Shown here in pieces: positions 16,392-25,007 of a stretch of DNA of 64,000 nucleotides. The notes under the pieces are model-generated. The model saw nothing but the letters and a program-made list of their open reading frames with translations. It was not told the DNA's origin and ran no database searches. A program made the translations under genes and the position numbers. Source of the DNA: an uncultured Massilia sp. Lineage in GTDB: Bacteria > Pseudomonadota > Gammaproteobacteria > Burkholderiales > Burkholderiaceae. The stretch is from positions 124,001-188,000 of the forward strand of contig CAMLMV010000007.1 of NCBI GenBank assembly GCA_946481275.1, read 5' to 3'. Within the stretch, counting starts at the first letter, position 1. The number at the start of each line of letters is the position of its first letter.

Positions 16392-18919
16392 GACGATCTT
16401 CTTTCTGCCGCCTGCAGGCCCAGCACCACGAGGGCGGCCGTGAGCGCCGCCAGCGCCAGCCACCGGCCCGGTGGCGGCGCGAAGCGGAACAGGTCGGCCA
16501 GTGCCGGCAGCCACAGCGCGGCCGCCAGCAGGCCGAGGGCGCCGAGGACAATCGCGGCGAACAGGGGATTCGGCGTGCGCAGTGCCGCGCCGAGCCCGCG
16601 CCGTCGGTAGCTCAGCAGCAAGCCGAGGTTGCACAGGACGAGGGCGCAGAATGCGGTCGCGCCCGCCTGGGCGGCAGGCAGGCGGGCCAGTGCCCAGCCG
16701 TAGCAGGCGGCCAGCAGCAGCGCCGCCCACAGTCCGCGCAGCAGGGCCGCCAGCAGCGCGCTCGGGGGCAGCACGGATTCGTCGTGCGGACGCGGCGGGC
16801 GCCGCATCAGGTCGGGTTCCTCCGGTTCGTTTTCGAACGCCAGCGAGCACGCCGGATCGATCACCAGCTCCAGGAACACGATGTGCGGGGGAAACAGCAG
16901 CACCGGCCAGCCGAGCAGCGGCGGCAGCAGGGCCAGCACGGTGATCGGCACGTGCGCGGCCGCGACATAGCGCATCGACTTGCGCATGTTGCTGTAGATG
17001 CGCCGTCCCGTGCGCAATGCCAGCACAAGCGACGGGAAGCGGTCGTCCAGCAGTGTCAGTTCGGCCGCCTCGCGCGCGACGTCGGTGCCGCGCAACCCCA
17101 TCGCCACGCCCACGTTTGCCGCGCGCAGGGCCGGCGCGTCGTTGACGCCGTCGCCGGTCATCGCGACGACGGCCCCGTGCCGCTGCAGCGCGCGCACGAT
17201 GTCCAGCTTCTGGCCGGGCACGATGCGCGCGCAGACGCTGACCCCTTCGAGCCGTGCCGCGAGCCCGGCCGCGTCCAGCCGTGCGATCTCCGGACCCGTG
17301 ACGGTGCTCCCTTCGGCGAGCCCCGCCTGGCGCGCGATGGCGCATGCCGTCTCGGGATGGTCGCCCGTGATCATCAGCACGCGCACGCCCGCGCGCCGGC
17401 ATTCCGCCACCGCGTCCGGGATGTCCGCGCGCAGCGGGTCGGCCAGCGCCACGAGGCCGAGCAGGCGGTAGCGCCACGCCGCCGGGTCGTCCGGCCATGG
17501 CGGGGCGACGCCACGCGCTTCCGCGACGGCGAGCACGCGCAGCCCCGCGCGCGCCATGTCCGCCGCGGCCGCCAGCGCCGGTGCGCGCTCTTCGGGAGCG
17601 CACAGCGCCGCGATGGTTTCCGGCGCACCCTTGGCGACGGCGACGGCCTGGTGGCCGTCGCTCCAGATCCTGGCCATCGCCGGGCGGTGCGCCGTCAGGC
17701 CGTAGTCGCGCACCACGCGTGCCGGCGTTTCCGGTGGCGCGCGTGCAGGCTGGGCTGTTGCAGCTTGCCGCAGCGCCTCTTCGATCGGGTCCGGCGAGCT
17801 GGGCCGGCTGGCGCGCACGGCGGCGTCGAGCAGCTCGCGCAGCGCCGGCGGCAGCGTGGCGCCCGGGGCGACGTCGTGGCCGGCGCCCGCGCGCCACAGC
17901 CTGCGCAGCGCCATGCGGTTTTCCGTCAGGGTGCCGGTCTTGTCGACGCACAGCACCGACGTCGACCCGAGGATGTCGATGGCGGCCAGGCGCCGCGTCA
18001 GCACGCGGTTGCGCGCGAGGCGCCAGGCGCCGATCGCGGGGAATACGGTGAGAATGACGGGAAACTCGGCCGGCAGCACGGAGATCGACAACGCGATGCC
18101 GGCCAGCAGCGCGTCGAGCCAGTCGCCCGTGCGCCAGCCGAGCAGGAGCACGAGCAGCAGGCTGACGGCCAGGCCGAGGATGGCCAGGCGGCGCGCCAGC
18201 GTGCGCGTCTCGTGCTGCAGGTGGCCGGGCGGCGGGCGGATGCTGCCGAGCGCCACGCCGATGCGCCCCAGCTCGCTGTGCCGGCCGGTAGCCGCGACGA
18301 GGGCCAGGCCGTCCCCCTGGGCGACGAGGGTCCCGGCGAAGACCCATGGCAGATCCGCGCCGCCCGGGCGGGCTCGCGGCGCGGCGGGCAGGCCGGGCCG
18401 CTTGCCGACGGGGACGGATTCGCCCGTCAGCAGCGACTCGTCGGCCTGCAGGCCGTTCGTTTCCACCAGCACGGCGTCGGCCGGCACGCGGTCGCCTTCG
18501 GTCAGCACGACGAGGTCGCCCCGCACCACGTGCGCGGCCGGCACGCGCTGGAGGCGTCCATCGCGGATCACGGCCGCGGTCGGGGCGCTCAGGTTGCGCA
18601 GGGCTTGCAGCGCGCGTTCCGTCCGCCCTTCCTGGTACAGGGTCATGCCCAGCATGAGCACGACCATCAGCAGCAGGAAGACGCTCTCGCGCGGTTCGCC
18701 CAGCGGCAGGTAGAGCAGGGCGGCGCCGAGCAGCAGCAGGAACATCGGTTCGTGCGCCGCCTCGCCGAGGATGGTGCGCCAGCCGCGCCGCGCGCGGTCG
18801 GGCAGGGCGTTGGGACCGTCCGCCGCGAGCCGGCGCGCGGCTTCCGTGCCGGACAGGCCGTCGCGGCGCAGCGCGTCGAACGCCTGCCTGTGGTCCAGGT
18901 GCGCGTCGTCCACGTTCAC
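16388..18919 (-). CDS. P-type cation-transporting ATPase (P2-like)
   Basis: An 843-residue membrane pump. It has the N-terminal cation-ATPase domain (GLSGTEAARRLAADGPNALP), the actuator motif LLTGESVPVGKR, the phosphorylation site DKTGTLTENRM with D326, the hinge MTGDGVNDAPAL and about 8-10 membrane helices. The M4 sequence ISVLPAEFPVIL differs from the PEGL of Ca-ATPases and the DPPR-type proton pumps, so the ion is uncertain. It lies between two universal stress genes: 7 bp after the upstream one and overlapping the next by 4 bp. Similar Usp-ATPase groups are known in oxygen-limitation regulons of proteobacteria, so a stress role is inferred. Confidence 0.9.
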   Translation of the reverse strand: MNVDDAHLDHRQAFDALRRDGLSGTEAARRLAADGPNALPDRARRGWRTILGEAAHEPMFLLLLGAALLYLPLGEPRESVFLLLMVVLMLGMTLYQEGRTERALQALRNLSAPTAAVIRDGRLQRVPAAHVVRGDLVVLTEGDRVPADAVLVETNGLQADESLLTGESVPVGKRPGLPAAPRARPGGADLPWVFAGTLVAQGDGLALVAATGRHSELGRIGVALGSIRPPPGHLQHETRTLARRLAILGLAVSLLLVLLLGWRTGDWLDALLAGIALSISVLPAEFPVILTVFPAIGAWRLARNRVLTRRLAAIDILGSTSVLCVDKTGTLTENRMALRRLWRAGAGHDVAPGATLPPALRELLDAAVRASRPSSPDPIEEALRQAATAQPARAPPETPARVVRDYGLTAHRPAMARIWSDGHQAVAVAKGAPETIAALCAPEERAPALAAAADMARAGLRVLAVAEARGVAPPWPDDPAAWRYRLLGLVALADPLRADIPDAVAECRRAGVRVLMITGDHPETACAIARQAGLAEGSTVTGPEIARLDAAGLAARLEGVSVCARIVPGQKLDIVRALQRHGAVVAMTGDGVNDAPALRAANVGVAMGLRGTDVAREAAELTLLDDRFPSLVLALRTGRRIYSNMRKSMRYVAAAHVPITVLALLPPLLGWPVLLFPPHIVFLELVIDPACSLAFENEPEEPDLMRRPPRPHDESVLPPSALLAALLRGLWAALLLAACYGWALARLPAAQAGATAFCALVLCNLGLLLSYRRRGLGAALRTPNPLFAAIVLGALGLLAAALWLPALADLFRFAPPPGRWLALAALTAALVVLGLQAAERRSS

Positions 18920-18926
18920 GGCCGCC

Positions 18927-19766
18927 TCAATGGGCCAGCAGCAGCGGTACGGGCGCGCGCTCCAGCAGCTCGCGGGTCACGCCGCCCAGCACCCATTCGC
19001 GGTAGCGGCTGTGGCCGTAGGCGCCCGCGACGATCAGCCCGGTGCCTGCGGCGCGTGCGAGCGCCATCAGGGCGTCGCCGGCCGTCGCGTGCGTGCGCTC
19101 GAGCACGACGTCGACCTTCACGCCGTGGCGGGCCAGGTACAGGGCCATGTCGGCGCCCGGCTGCTCGCCGTGCACGTCGGACAGCCGTTCCGGATTGACG
19201 AGGACGAGCCGTACGCCGTCCGCGCGTTCCAGCAACGGCAGGGCGGCGGCGAGGGCGCGCAAGGCCTGCGTGCTGCCGTCCCAGCCCGCCACGACCGTCG
19301 ACGCGATCGGCTGGTCGGCATAACCGGGCGGGACCACGAGCACCGGCCGCGGGCCGCGCAGCGCCACGTGTTCCGGCAACCTGCGCACGCGGGGCGGGAT
19401 GCCGGGTTCCGGATCGGCGTCGCGGCTGACCACGACCAGGTCGGCATAGCGCGCCTGCAGCAGCAACGCGCCGTCGGCCGTGTCCTCGACGAGGCGCGTT
19501 TCCACCGAGGCGACGCCGAGTTTAACGGCCTGGTCCGTGAACGCGCGCAGATGCAGGGCCGCGGTCTCGCGCAGGCCGTCGAAATCCGCCGGCGGGACCG
19601 GCGCGGCCATGGATCCGGTGAGCAGCAGATAGTCCGTCCACGAGATGCCCGTCGCCGCGCTGCCCACCAGGTGCGCGCCGTGTTCCCGGGCGAGGCGGGC
19701 GGCGGCGGCCATGCGGCTGTCCTGCTGCGGACTGCCGTCGACGTGAACGACGATGGTCTTGTACAT
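18927..19766 (-). CDS. Universal stress protein, tandem UspA domains
   Basis: A 279-residue tandem UspA protein, paralogous to the one at 15555-16391. The first domain begins TIVVHVDGSPQQDSRM and the second STVVAGWDGSTQALRAL; the C-terminus has GAYGHSRYREWVLGGVTRELL, which matches the ATP-binding GxxGxxxx-GxxS/T class with Thr. AAAGGATG precedes the ATG. It is the first gene of the Usp-ATPase-Usp operon, 7 bp before the ATPase start. Confidence 0.92.
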   Translation of the reverse strand: MYKTIVVHVDGSPQQDSRMAAAARLAREHGAHLVGSAATGISWTDYLLLTGSMAAPVPPADFDGLRETAALHLRAFTDQAVKLGVASVETRLVEDTADGALLLQARYADLVVVSRDADPEPGIPPRVRRLPEHVALRGPRPVLVVPPGYADQPIASTVVAGWDGSTQALRALAAALPLLERADGVRLVLVNPERLSDVHGEQPGADMALYLARHGVKVDVVLERTHATAGDALMALARAAGTGLIVAGAYGHSRYREWVLGGVTRELLERAPVPLLLAH

Positions 19767-19844
19767 CGCACATCCTTTCGAAGACGCACCGCGCGGCCGG
19801 GATGGCCGGGGTGCAGTCGTTCGACCGTGCGGGCACGCACCGGT

Positions 19845-20684
19845 TCAGATGCCGACGAACGCTTCCAGCAATCGGTTGAATTCCGCCGGATGCGTCACGT
19901 TCATCCCGTGCGATGCGCCCGCCACGGTGCGTACCTGGGCGCCGGCGATCCACTCCGCCAGCTGGGCCACGTTGTCGCGATACATGCGCGGGCTCTTTTC
20001 TCCCGCGATCAGCAGCGTCGGGCAGGCGATGGCCTGTGCCGCGGCGCGGGTATAGGCGGGCAGCGGGTCGCGGAACTGCATTGGGAGCGTCGCCGCGTTG
20101 TCGATCGCCATCGCGCGGAACGCCGTGGGGCTCTTGCGCCAGATGCCCGGCAGGCTGACGGAGTCGACGAACATTTCCAGGCCGGCCTCGACGTCGCCGG
20201 CTTCGATCAGCTGGGCTGCCCTTGCGCGCAGGGCTTCCGTCGCGGGCGGCAGCGCCGCGTCGGTGTGCAGCGGGCCGCCCGGATCGGCCAAGGTCAGCGA
20301 TTTCACCAGGTGCGGATAGTCGCGCGCCAGGTGGAACGCGACGCAGCCGCCGCGCGAGTGGCCCACCAGGTGCACGGGCCCCAGGTCCATGGCGGTGATG
20401 AATTCGGCCAGTTCCGCCACGTGCGTCCACCAGTTGAACGCGCCCTGCAGCGCCAGGTCGTCGGCCGGCCAGTAATGGCTGAGGCTCACCGAGACGCACT
20501 GGAAGCGCCGCGACAGGACGGCCAGCTGGCCGTTCCAGTAGCGGTAGTCGCACAGCGAGCCATGGACGAACAGCAGCGGTTCGCCGGCACCGCGCGTCAC
20601 GTACGGCATGCGTACGCCGGACGGCAGGGTGGCGAAATAGATCTCGGGGACGGACAGGGCGTGCTGGTCGGTGCGTGCGTTCAT
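19845..20684 (-). CDS. Alpha/beta hydrolase
   Basis: A 279-residue hydrolase of the epoxide-hydrolase/lipase fold. LLFVHGSLCDYRYW carries the oxyanion HG motif, VGHSRGGCVA the Ser nucleophile, and GASHGMNVTHP the His. AAGGAG lies 8 bp before the ATG at 20684. It is divergent from the LysR gene at 20774, so it is the probable target of that regulator. Substrate unknown. Confidence 0.88.
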   Translation of the reverse strand: MNARTDQHALSVPEIYFATLPSGVRMPYVTRGAGEPLLFVHGSLCDYRYWNGQLAVLSRRFQCVSVSLSHYWPADDLALQGAFNWWTHVAELAEFITAMDLGPVHLVGHSRGGCVAFHLARDYPHLVKSLTLADPGGPLHTDAALPPATEALRARAAQLIEAGDVEAGLEMFVDSVSLPGIWRKSPTAFRAMAIDNAATLPMQFRDPLPAYTRAAAQAIACPTLLIAGEKSPRMYRDNVAQLAEWIAGAQVRTVAGASHGMNVTHPAEFNRLLEAFVGI

Positions 20685-20754
20685 CGTTGACTCCTTTTGC
20701 GCTACTATGCCGCACACGAAGTCCCAAGAAAATCGCATAATACTGAATCAATCA

Positions 20755-20769
20755 ATCAGATTTTCTGAT
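20755..20769. promoter_or_regulatory. Putative LysR operator between hydrolase and lysR
   Basis: ATCAGA-TTT-TCTGAT is a perfect 15-bp dyad four bases before the lysR start and 70 bp before the divergent hydrolase gene. It fits the T-N11-A pattern used by LysR proteins. Its closeness to the lysR ATG suits autorepression. Confidence 0.4.
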
Positions 20770-20773
20770 ACCT

Positions 20774-21625
20774 ATGAAATCACTCGACCTCGACGTCCTG
20801 GCCATGATCGTGGCCGTGGCGGACACCGGCAACATCAGCCGCGCGGCGGAAGTCGTGCACCGCTCGCAATCGGCCGTGAGCATGCAGATCAAGACGCTGG
20901 AAGGCGCGCTCGGCAAGCCGCTGTTCGTGCGCGGGCCGCGCAGCGTCACGCCGACGCAGGACGGCGAGGTCCTGCTGACCTACGCCCGGCGCATGCTGGC
21001 GCTGCGCGACGAGGCGTGGGCCGCCGTCGTGCGGCCGGACATCACGGGCCGCGTCGTGATCGGCGTGCCGGACGACTACGCGTCGTCGCTGTTCCCGCCC
21101 ATCCTCAAGAAATTCTCCGCCACGTATCCGAAGGTGCAGATCCAGGTCGTGGGCCTGCCGAGCGTGGCGCTGGCGCCGATGGTCAAGGATGGTGCCGTGG
21201 ACCTCGTGTGCGCGACGCGCGTGAAGGGACTGTCCGGCGAGTTCGTCCGGTTCGAGCCGATGGTATGGGCCGCGACCGCGAGCAGCCGCGACCTGTGGCG
21301 CGAGCGGCCCCTGCCCATCGCGGTGTTCCTGCCCGGCAGCGTGGCCCGGGAAAACGCGATCCGCAGCCTGGAAAAGGCGAAGATCCCCTACCGGACGTCG
21401 TACGAGAGCCCGAGCCTGATGGGCCTGCTCAGCATGGTCGAGGCGGGCCTCGCCGTGGCGCCGCTCGCGCGCTGCGCCGTGCCTGCGCACCTCAGGCAGC
21501 TCGGCCAGGCGCAGGGCCTGCCGGAAATCGACCCGCTCGAAGTCATCCTCGCGCGCAGCACCAAGTCGAAGCGGCCGCCGTGCGACTTCCTCGCCGAGAA
21601 GATCATGTCGGAGCTGCGGCGCTGA
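20774..21625 (+). CDS. LysR-family transcriptional regulator
   Basis: A 283-residue regulator. The N-terminal winged helix reads MIVAVADTGNISRAAEVVHRSQSAVSMQIKTL (shown here in part: GNISRAAEVVHRSQSAVS), followed by the two-lobed effector domain. Placement opposite the alpha/beta hydrolase is the classic arrangement of a LysR gene and its target. The dyad at 20755-20769 is a candidate site. Its 3' end lies 3 bp from the convergent outer-membrane factor gene. Confidence 0.92.
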   Translation: MKSLDLDVLAMIVAVADTGNISRAAEVVHRSQSAVSMQIKTLEGALGKPLFVRGPRSVTPTQDGEVLLTYARRMLALRDEAWAAVVRPDITGRVVIGVPDDYASSLFPPILKKFSATYPKVQIQVVGLPSVALAPMVKDGAVDLVCATRVKGLSGEFVRFEPMVWAATASSRDLWRERPLPIAVFLPGSVARENAIRSLEKAKIPYRTSYESPSLMGLLSMVEAGLAVAPLARCAVPAHLRQLGQAQGLPEIDPLEVILARSTKSKRPPCDFLAEKIMSELRR

Positions 21626-21628
21626 CCG

Positions 21629-23056
21629 TCAGCCTTGTGTCCAGCCGCCGCCGAGCGCCTTGTACGCCGCCACCGCCGCGCGCGCCGCGTCCGTCTGCGC
21701 CTGTGCGCGCGCATCCGCCGTGCGCAGCAGCGTGTCGTCCGCGCGCAGGACGTCGATCAGGCTGGCGGCGCCACGCCGGTAGGCCGCGAACGACGCCGCG
21801 CGCGAGCGTGTGAGCGCGTCCTCGCCGCGCACGAGGACGGCGGTCTGCTGCGTGCGGTGGGCCAGCGCCGAGAACGCGTTCTCCACATCCTCCGTCGCGT
21901 GCAGCACGGCGAGGCGGTAGGCGGCAAGCGCTTCCGCCTCGCGGCCTTTGGCCTGCGCGATCTGCGCGTCGATGCGGCCGAAGTCGAACAAACGCCAGCG
22001 CACGCCGAGCAGGGCCGCGCCCTCGTTGGCGCCACTGCCGAACAAGTGGCCGGCGGACAAGGTCGTCGCGCTGCCGAGGAGGGCGCCCAGCGACACGTGC
22101 GGATAGTATTCCGCCATCGCCGCGCCGATGCGCGCATTGCCCGCGGCCACGCGCCGCTCCGCCGCGATCACGTCGGGCCGGCGCTGCAGCAGGTCGGCGG
22201 GCGTCCCCATCGCGCCGATGGCCGGCACGGCCGGGATGGCGGCCGACGCATTCAGCGCATCGCGGTGCGTGCCGGGCTGGGTGCCCAGCATGACGTCCAG
22301 CGCGTTGGTCGCCGCGTCGAGGGCGGCCTGCAACGCGGGCACGGCGGCTTCGGCCTGCGCCAGCTCGCCTTCCGTCTGGTGCACCTGGTACTCGGGCGCG
22401 ACGCCCTTGTCGTGCAGCAGCCTTACCTTGGCGAGCAGGTCGCGGCGCGTGGCGGCCTGCTGCCGGGCGATGCCGAGACGGGCCTGCAGGCCGCGGATGC
22501 CGATGTAGATGTCCGCCGTCTGGGCGGCGACGGCGAGCCGGGCCGCGACGAAGTCCGCCTGCGATGCCTGGTAGTCGGCGTTTGCCGCTTCGCGGCCGCG
22601 GCGCAGGCCGCCGAACACGTCGATCTCCCAGCTGGCCGCGGCGTCCACGTCATAGGCGTTGCCCCAGCGCTCGTAGCCGGGCGTGGCGCCGACGACCCGG
22701 CCCAGCGGCGTCTCCACCGACTGGTACGCACGCGTCGCCGACCCGGTGACGGTGCCGGACGGCAGCAGCGCCGCATCGGCGGCATGCAGGCCGGCGCGGG
22801 CCTGGGCGACCCGCGCCGCCGCCTGGGCGAGGTCGAGGTTGCGCGCCAGCGCCTGCGTGACGTAGCGCGCCAGTTGCGGGTCGCCGAAGCCGTCCCACCA
22901 CGCGTCCAGCCCGGTGGCCGGACTCTGGACGGCGGCGGGTTGGCCGAGGTAATGGTCCTGGACCGGCGCGTCCGGACGCCGGTAGTCGGGGCCGACGGCG
23001 CAGCCAGTTGCCGCGACGGCAACGACGGCGGCCGCGAGCAGGCGGATCGTGGTCAT
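21629..23056 (-). CDS. Outer-membrane efflux lipoprotein, NodT/OprM type
   Basis: A 475-residue outer-membrane channel. The signal peptide ends in a lipobox (VAATGC, Cys ~19) followed by AVGPDYRRPDAP, the usual start of NodT-family factors. Two long helical repeats follow. It forms the exit duct for the RND pump and adaptor encoded at 23.8-28.1 kb. It is divergent from the TetR gene; the 88-bp gap holds an operator-like repeat that is also present before the adaptor gene. Confidence 0.92.
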   Translation of the reverse strand: MTTIRLLAAAVVAVAATGCAVGPDYRRPDAPVQDHYLGQPAAVQSPATGLDAWWDGFGDPQLARYVTQALARNLDLAQAAARVAQARAGLHAADAALLPSGTVTGSATRAYQSVETPLGRVVGATPGYERWGNAYDVDAAASWEIDVFGGLRRGREAANADYQASQADFVAARLAVAAQTADIYIGIRGLQARLGIARQQAATRRDLLAKVRLLHDKGVAPEYQVHQTEGELAQAEAAVPALQAALDAATNALDVMLGTQPGTHRDALNASAAIPAVPAIGAMGTPADLLQRRPDVIAAERRVAAGNARIGAAMAEYYPHVSLGALLGSATTLSAGHLFGSGANEGAALLGVRWRLFDFGRIDAQIAQAKGREAEALAAYRLAVLHATEDVENAFSALAHRTQQTAVLVRGEDALTRSRAASFAAYRRGAASLIDVLRADDTLLRTADARAQAQTDAARAAVAAYKALGGGWTQG

Positions 23057-23073
23057 GGTCTATCCTTGAAGTT

Positions 23074-23107
23074 TGTGACTAGTGACTATAATACTTCTTG
23101 GTCACAC
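23074..23107. promoter_or_regulatory. TetR operator candidate and tetR promoter
   Basis: GTGAC at 23075-23079 and GTCAC at 23101-23105 bracket a segment that contains TATAAT (23087-23092). TTGAAG at 23066-23071 could be a -35 element, 15 bp away, for the tetR gene. A related repeat, GTGACCA-N10-TGGTCAC, lies before the adaptor gene at 23774-23797. Shared sequence at both efflux promoters indicates one regulator, most simply the local TetR protein. Confidence 0.5.
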
Positions 23108-23144
23108 TTTGTCAAACGTTTGTTCGACGCGTTAAGCTATCGCC

Positions 23145-23762
23145 ATGAACACGACTATCACTCCTCCAACCCCGGCCCGGGGACCGCTCGACCACGACGT
23201 GCGCACGCAGATCGTCGACGCCGCGACGGATTACTTCACCCGCTACGGCTATGAAAAGACGACCGTGTCCGACCTGGCCAAGGCGATCGGTTTTTCCAAG
23301 GCCTATATCTACAAGTTTTTCGATTCGAAGCAGGCGATCGGGGAGGTCATCTGCGCGAACCGCCTCGCCGAGGTGATGCGCGCCGTCGATGCCGCGGTCG
23401 CGGGCGGCACCAGCGCGTCCGACCGGTTCCGCCGCATGTTCCGGGCCTTCATCGACGCGGGCACGGCGCTGTTCTTCGAAGACCGCAAGCTGTACGACAT
23501 CGCGGCGACCGCCGCCCGGGACGCGTGGCCATCGGTGCAGGCGTACGAGCGCTACGTCGAGGACCTCATCGCGAAGATCGTGCGCGAAGGGAGAGAGGCG
23601 GGCGAGTTCGAACGCAAGACGCCGCTGGACGAAACGGCGAACGCGATCTGCCTCGTCATGAAACCGTACATCAATCCGCTGCTGCTGCAGTACAACCTGG
23701 AGGGCGCGCAGGACGCGACCCTGCACCTCTCCAGCCTCGTGCTCAGGAGCCTGGCGCCATAA
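23145..23762 (+). CDS. TetR-family repressor of the efflux system
   Basis: A 205-residue regulator. The helix-turn-helix is in the N-terminal third (YGYEKTTVSDLAKAIGFSKA, YIYKFFDSKQAIG), with a variable ligand-binding C-terminal domain. It sits between the outer-membrane factor gene (divergent) and the adaptor/pump genes (same strand, 75 bp on), the standard arrangement for a local RND repressor. Operator-like repeats flank it on both sides. Confidence 0.9.
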   Translation: MNTTITPPTPARGPLDHDVRTQIVDAATDYFTRYGYEKTTVSDLAKAIGFSKAYIYKFFDSKQAIGEVICANRLAEVMRAVDAAVAGGTSASDRFRRMFRAFIDAGTALFFEDRKLYDIAATAARDAWPSVQAYERYVEDLIAKIVREGREAGEFERKTPLDETANAICLVMKPYINPLLLQYNLEGAQDATLHLSSLVLRSLAP

Positions 23763-23773
23763 AAATCTGTTTT

Positions 23774-23797
23774 GTGACCATTGACTTATTTGGTCAC
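23774..23797. promoter_or_regulatory. TetR operator candidate before the adaptor gene
   Basis: Perfect 7-bp arms GTGACCA (23774-23780) and TGGTCAC (23791-23797) with a 10-bp spacer lie 41 bp before the adaptor ATG. The half-sites match those in the outer-membrane factor/tetR gap. Confidence 0.55.
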
Positions 23798-23837
23798 TGG
23801 TAGAAGAATGGGGACTTTCTTACCAAAGGGAGCTCCC

Positions 23838-25007
23838 ATGTCCATTCGCTCACGCAGCGCACACGTCCTGTGCCTGCTGCCGATCGCCCTGGCGGCGTGC
23901 GGCGGCAAGCCCGCCGCCGACGCCCGCACGGCGGCGCCCCTGGTCGAGACCGTTCTCGTCCAGGGTGCACCGGCCGCCGCCCGTTCATTCACCGGCGTCG
24001 TCGGCGCGCGGGTCCAGAGCGATCTGGGCTTTCGCGTGCCGGGCAAGGTGGTGCAGCGCCTCGTCGACGTCGGCCAGGCCGTCCACCGGGGCCAGCCCCT
24101 GATGCGCATCGATCCCGTCGACCTGGGCCTGCAGGCGCGGGCACAGGCCGAGGCCGTGACGGCCGCCCGCGCCCGCGCGCGCCAGGCGTCCGACGACGAA
24201 GCCCGTTACCGCGACCTCGTGGCGGAGGGCGCCGTGTCGGCCTCCGCATACGAGCAACTGAAGGCCGCCGCCGACTCGGCCAAGGCGCAGCTGAGCGCGG
24301 CCGAGGCGCAGTACGACGTCGCCCGCAACGCGGCCGGCTACGCGGTTCTCGTGGCGGACGCGGACGGCGTCGTCGTCGACACGCTCGCGGAGCCGGGACA
24401 GGTGGTCGGCGCCGGCCAGCCCGTCGTGCGGCTCGCGCATGCGGGGCCGCGCGAGGCGATCGTCCAGTTGCCGGAGACGATGCGGCCCCGGCTCGGCGCG
24501 CAGGCGCAGGCCGTGCTGTATGGCGGGCAGGCCGCCGGCGTCGCCCGGCTGCGGCAGCTCGCGGACGCGGCCGACCGCCTCACGCGCACGTACGAGGCGA
24601 GATACGTCCTCGACGGACCGCTGGCCGACGCGCCGCTCGGCGCCACCGTCACCCTGCGCCTGGACGGCGACGGCAAGACGGACGCGCTGAAGGCGGGCGC
24701 ACGTCAGGCGGGCGCACTGCAGGCGGGCGCGCTGCAGGTCCCGGCCGCGGCGGTCCTCGACGCGGGCAAGGGCAGCGGCGTCTGGACCGTGGCGGGCGAC
24801 CCGGCCAGGGTGACGTGGCGCCGCGTCGACGTGCTCGCGATCGGCGACGACACGGCGCGCGTGACGGGCCAGCTGAAGCCGGGCGAGCGCGTCGTCGCGC
24901 TGGGTGTGCACCTGCTGCATGAAGGCGATGCCGTGCGCGTCGCCCGCGCCCCGCAGCAGGTCGCCGCCGCAGCCGTCCCGCACATCACGCCGGGAGCCGC
25001 GCGATGA
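23838..25007 (+). CDS. RND efflux periplasmic adaptor (MFP) lipoprotein
   Basis: A 389-residue adaptor that links pump and outer-membrane channel. The start at 23838 gives a signal peptide with lipobox (IALAACGG) and follows AAAGGGAG. The hairpin, lipoyl and beta-barrel domains follow in the usual order (GFRVPGKVVQRLVDVGQAV; DADGVVVDTLAEPGQVVGAG). Near residues 285-300 there are three tandem 15-bp repeats (24691-24735) encoding QAGAL-like units, an unusual in-frame expansion. The stop overlaps the pump start by 4 bp (ATGA). Confidence 0.93.
   Translation: MSIRSRSAHVLCLLPIALAACGGKPAADARTAAPLVETVLVQGAPAAARSFTGVVGARVQSDLGFRVPGKVVQRLVDVGQAVHRGQPLMRIDPVDLGLQARAQAEAVTAARARARQASDDEARYRDLVAEGAVSASAYEQLKAAADSAKAQLSAAEAQYDVARNAAGYAVLVADADGVVVDTLAEPGQVVGAGQPVVRLAHAGPREAIVQLPETMRPRLGAQAQAVLYGGQAAGVARLRQLADAADRLTRTYEARYVLDGPLADAPLGATVTLRLDGDGKTDALKAGARQAGALQAGALQVPAAAVLDAGKGSGVWTVAGDPARVTWRRVDVLAIGDDTARVTGQLKPGERVVALGVHLLHEGDAVRVARAPQQVAAAAVPHITPGAAR
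24691..24735 (+). repeat. Three 15-bp tandem repeats inside the adaptor gene
   Basis: Three near-identical units beginning AGGCGGGCGC lie back to back and add five residues each (AGARQ/AGALQ/AGALQ). They preserve the frame and fall in the C-terminal part of the adaptor, where small length changes may be tolerated. Confidence 0.8.

Noticed and set aside
16784..19198. An 804-codon plus-strand frame opposite the P-type ATPase
   Set aside because: Low-complexity Arg/His/Gln composition and no motifs; the ATPase motifs are on the minus strand.
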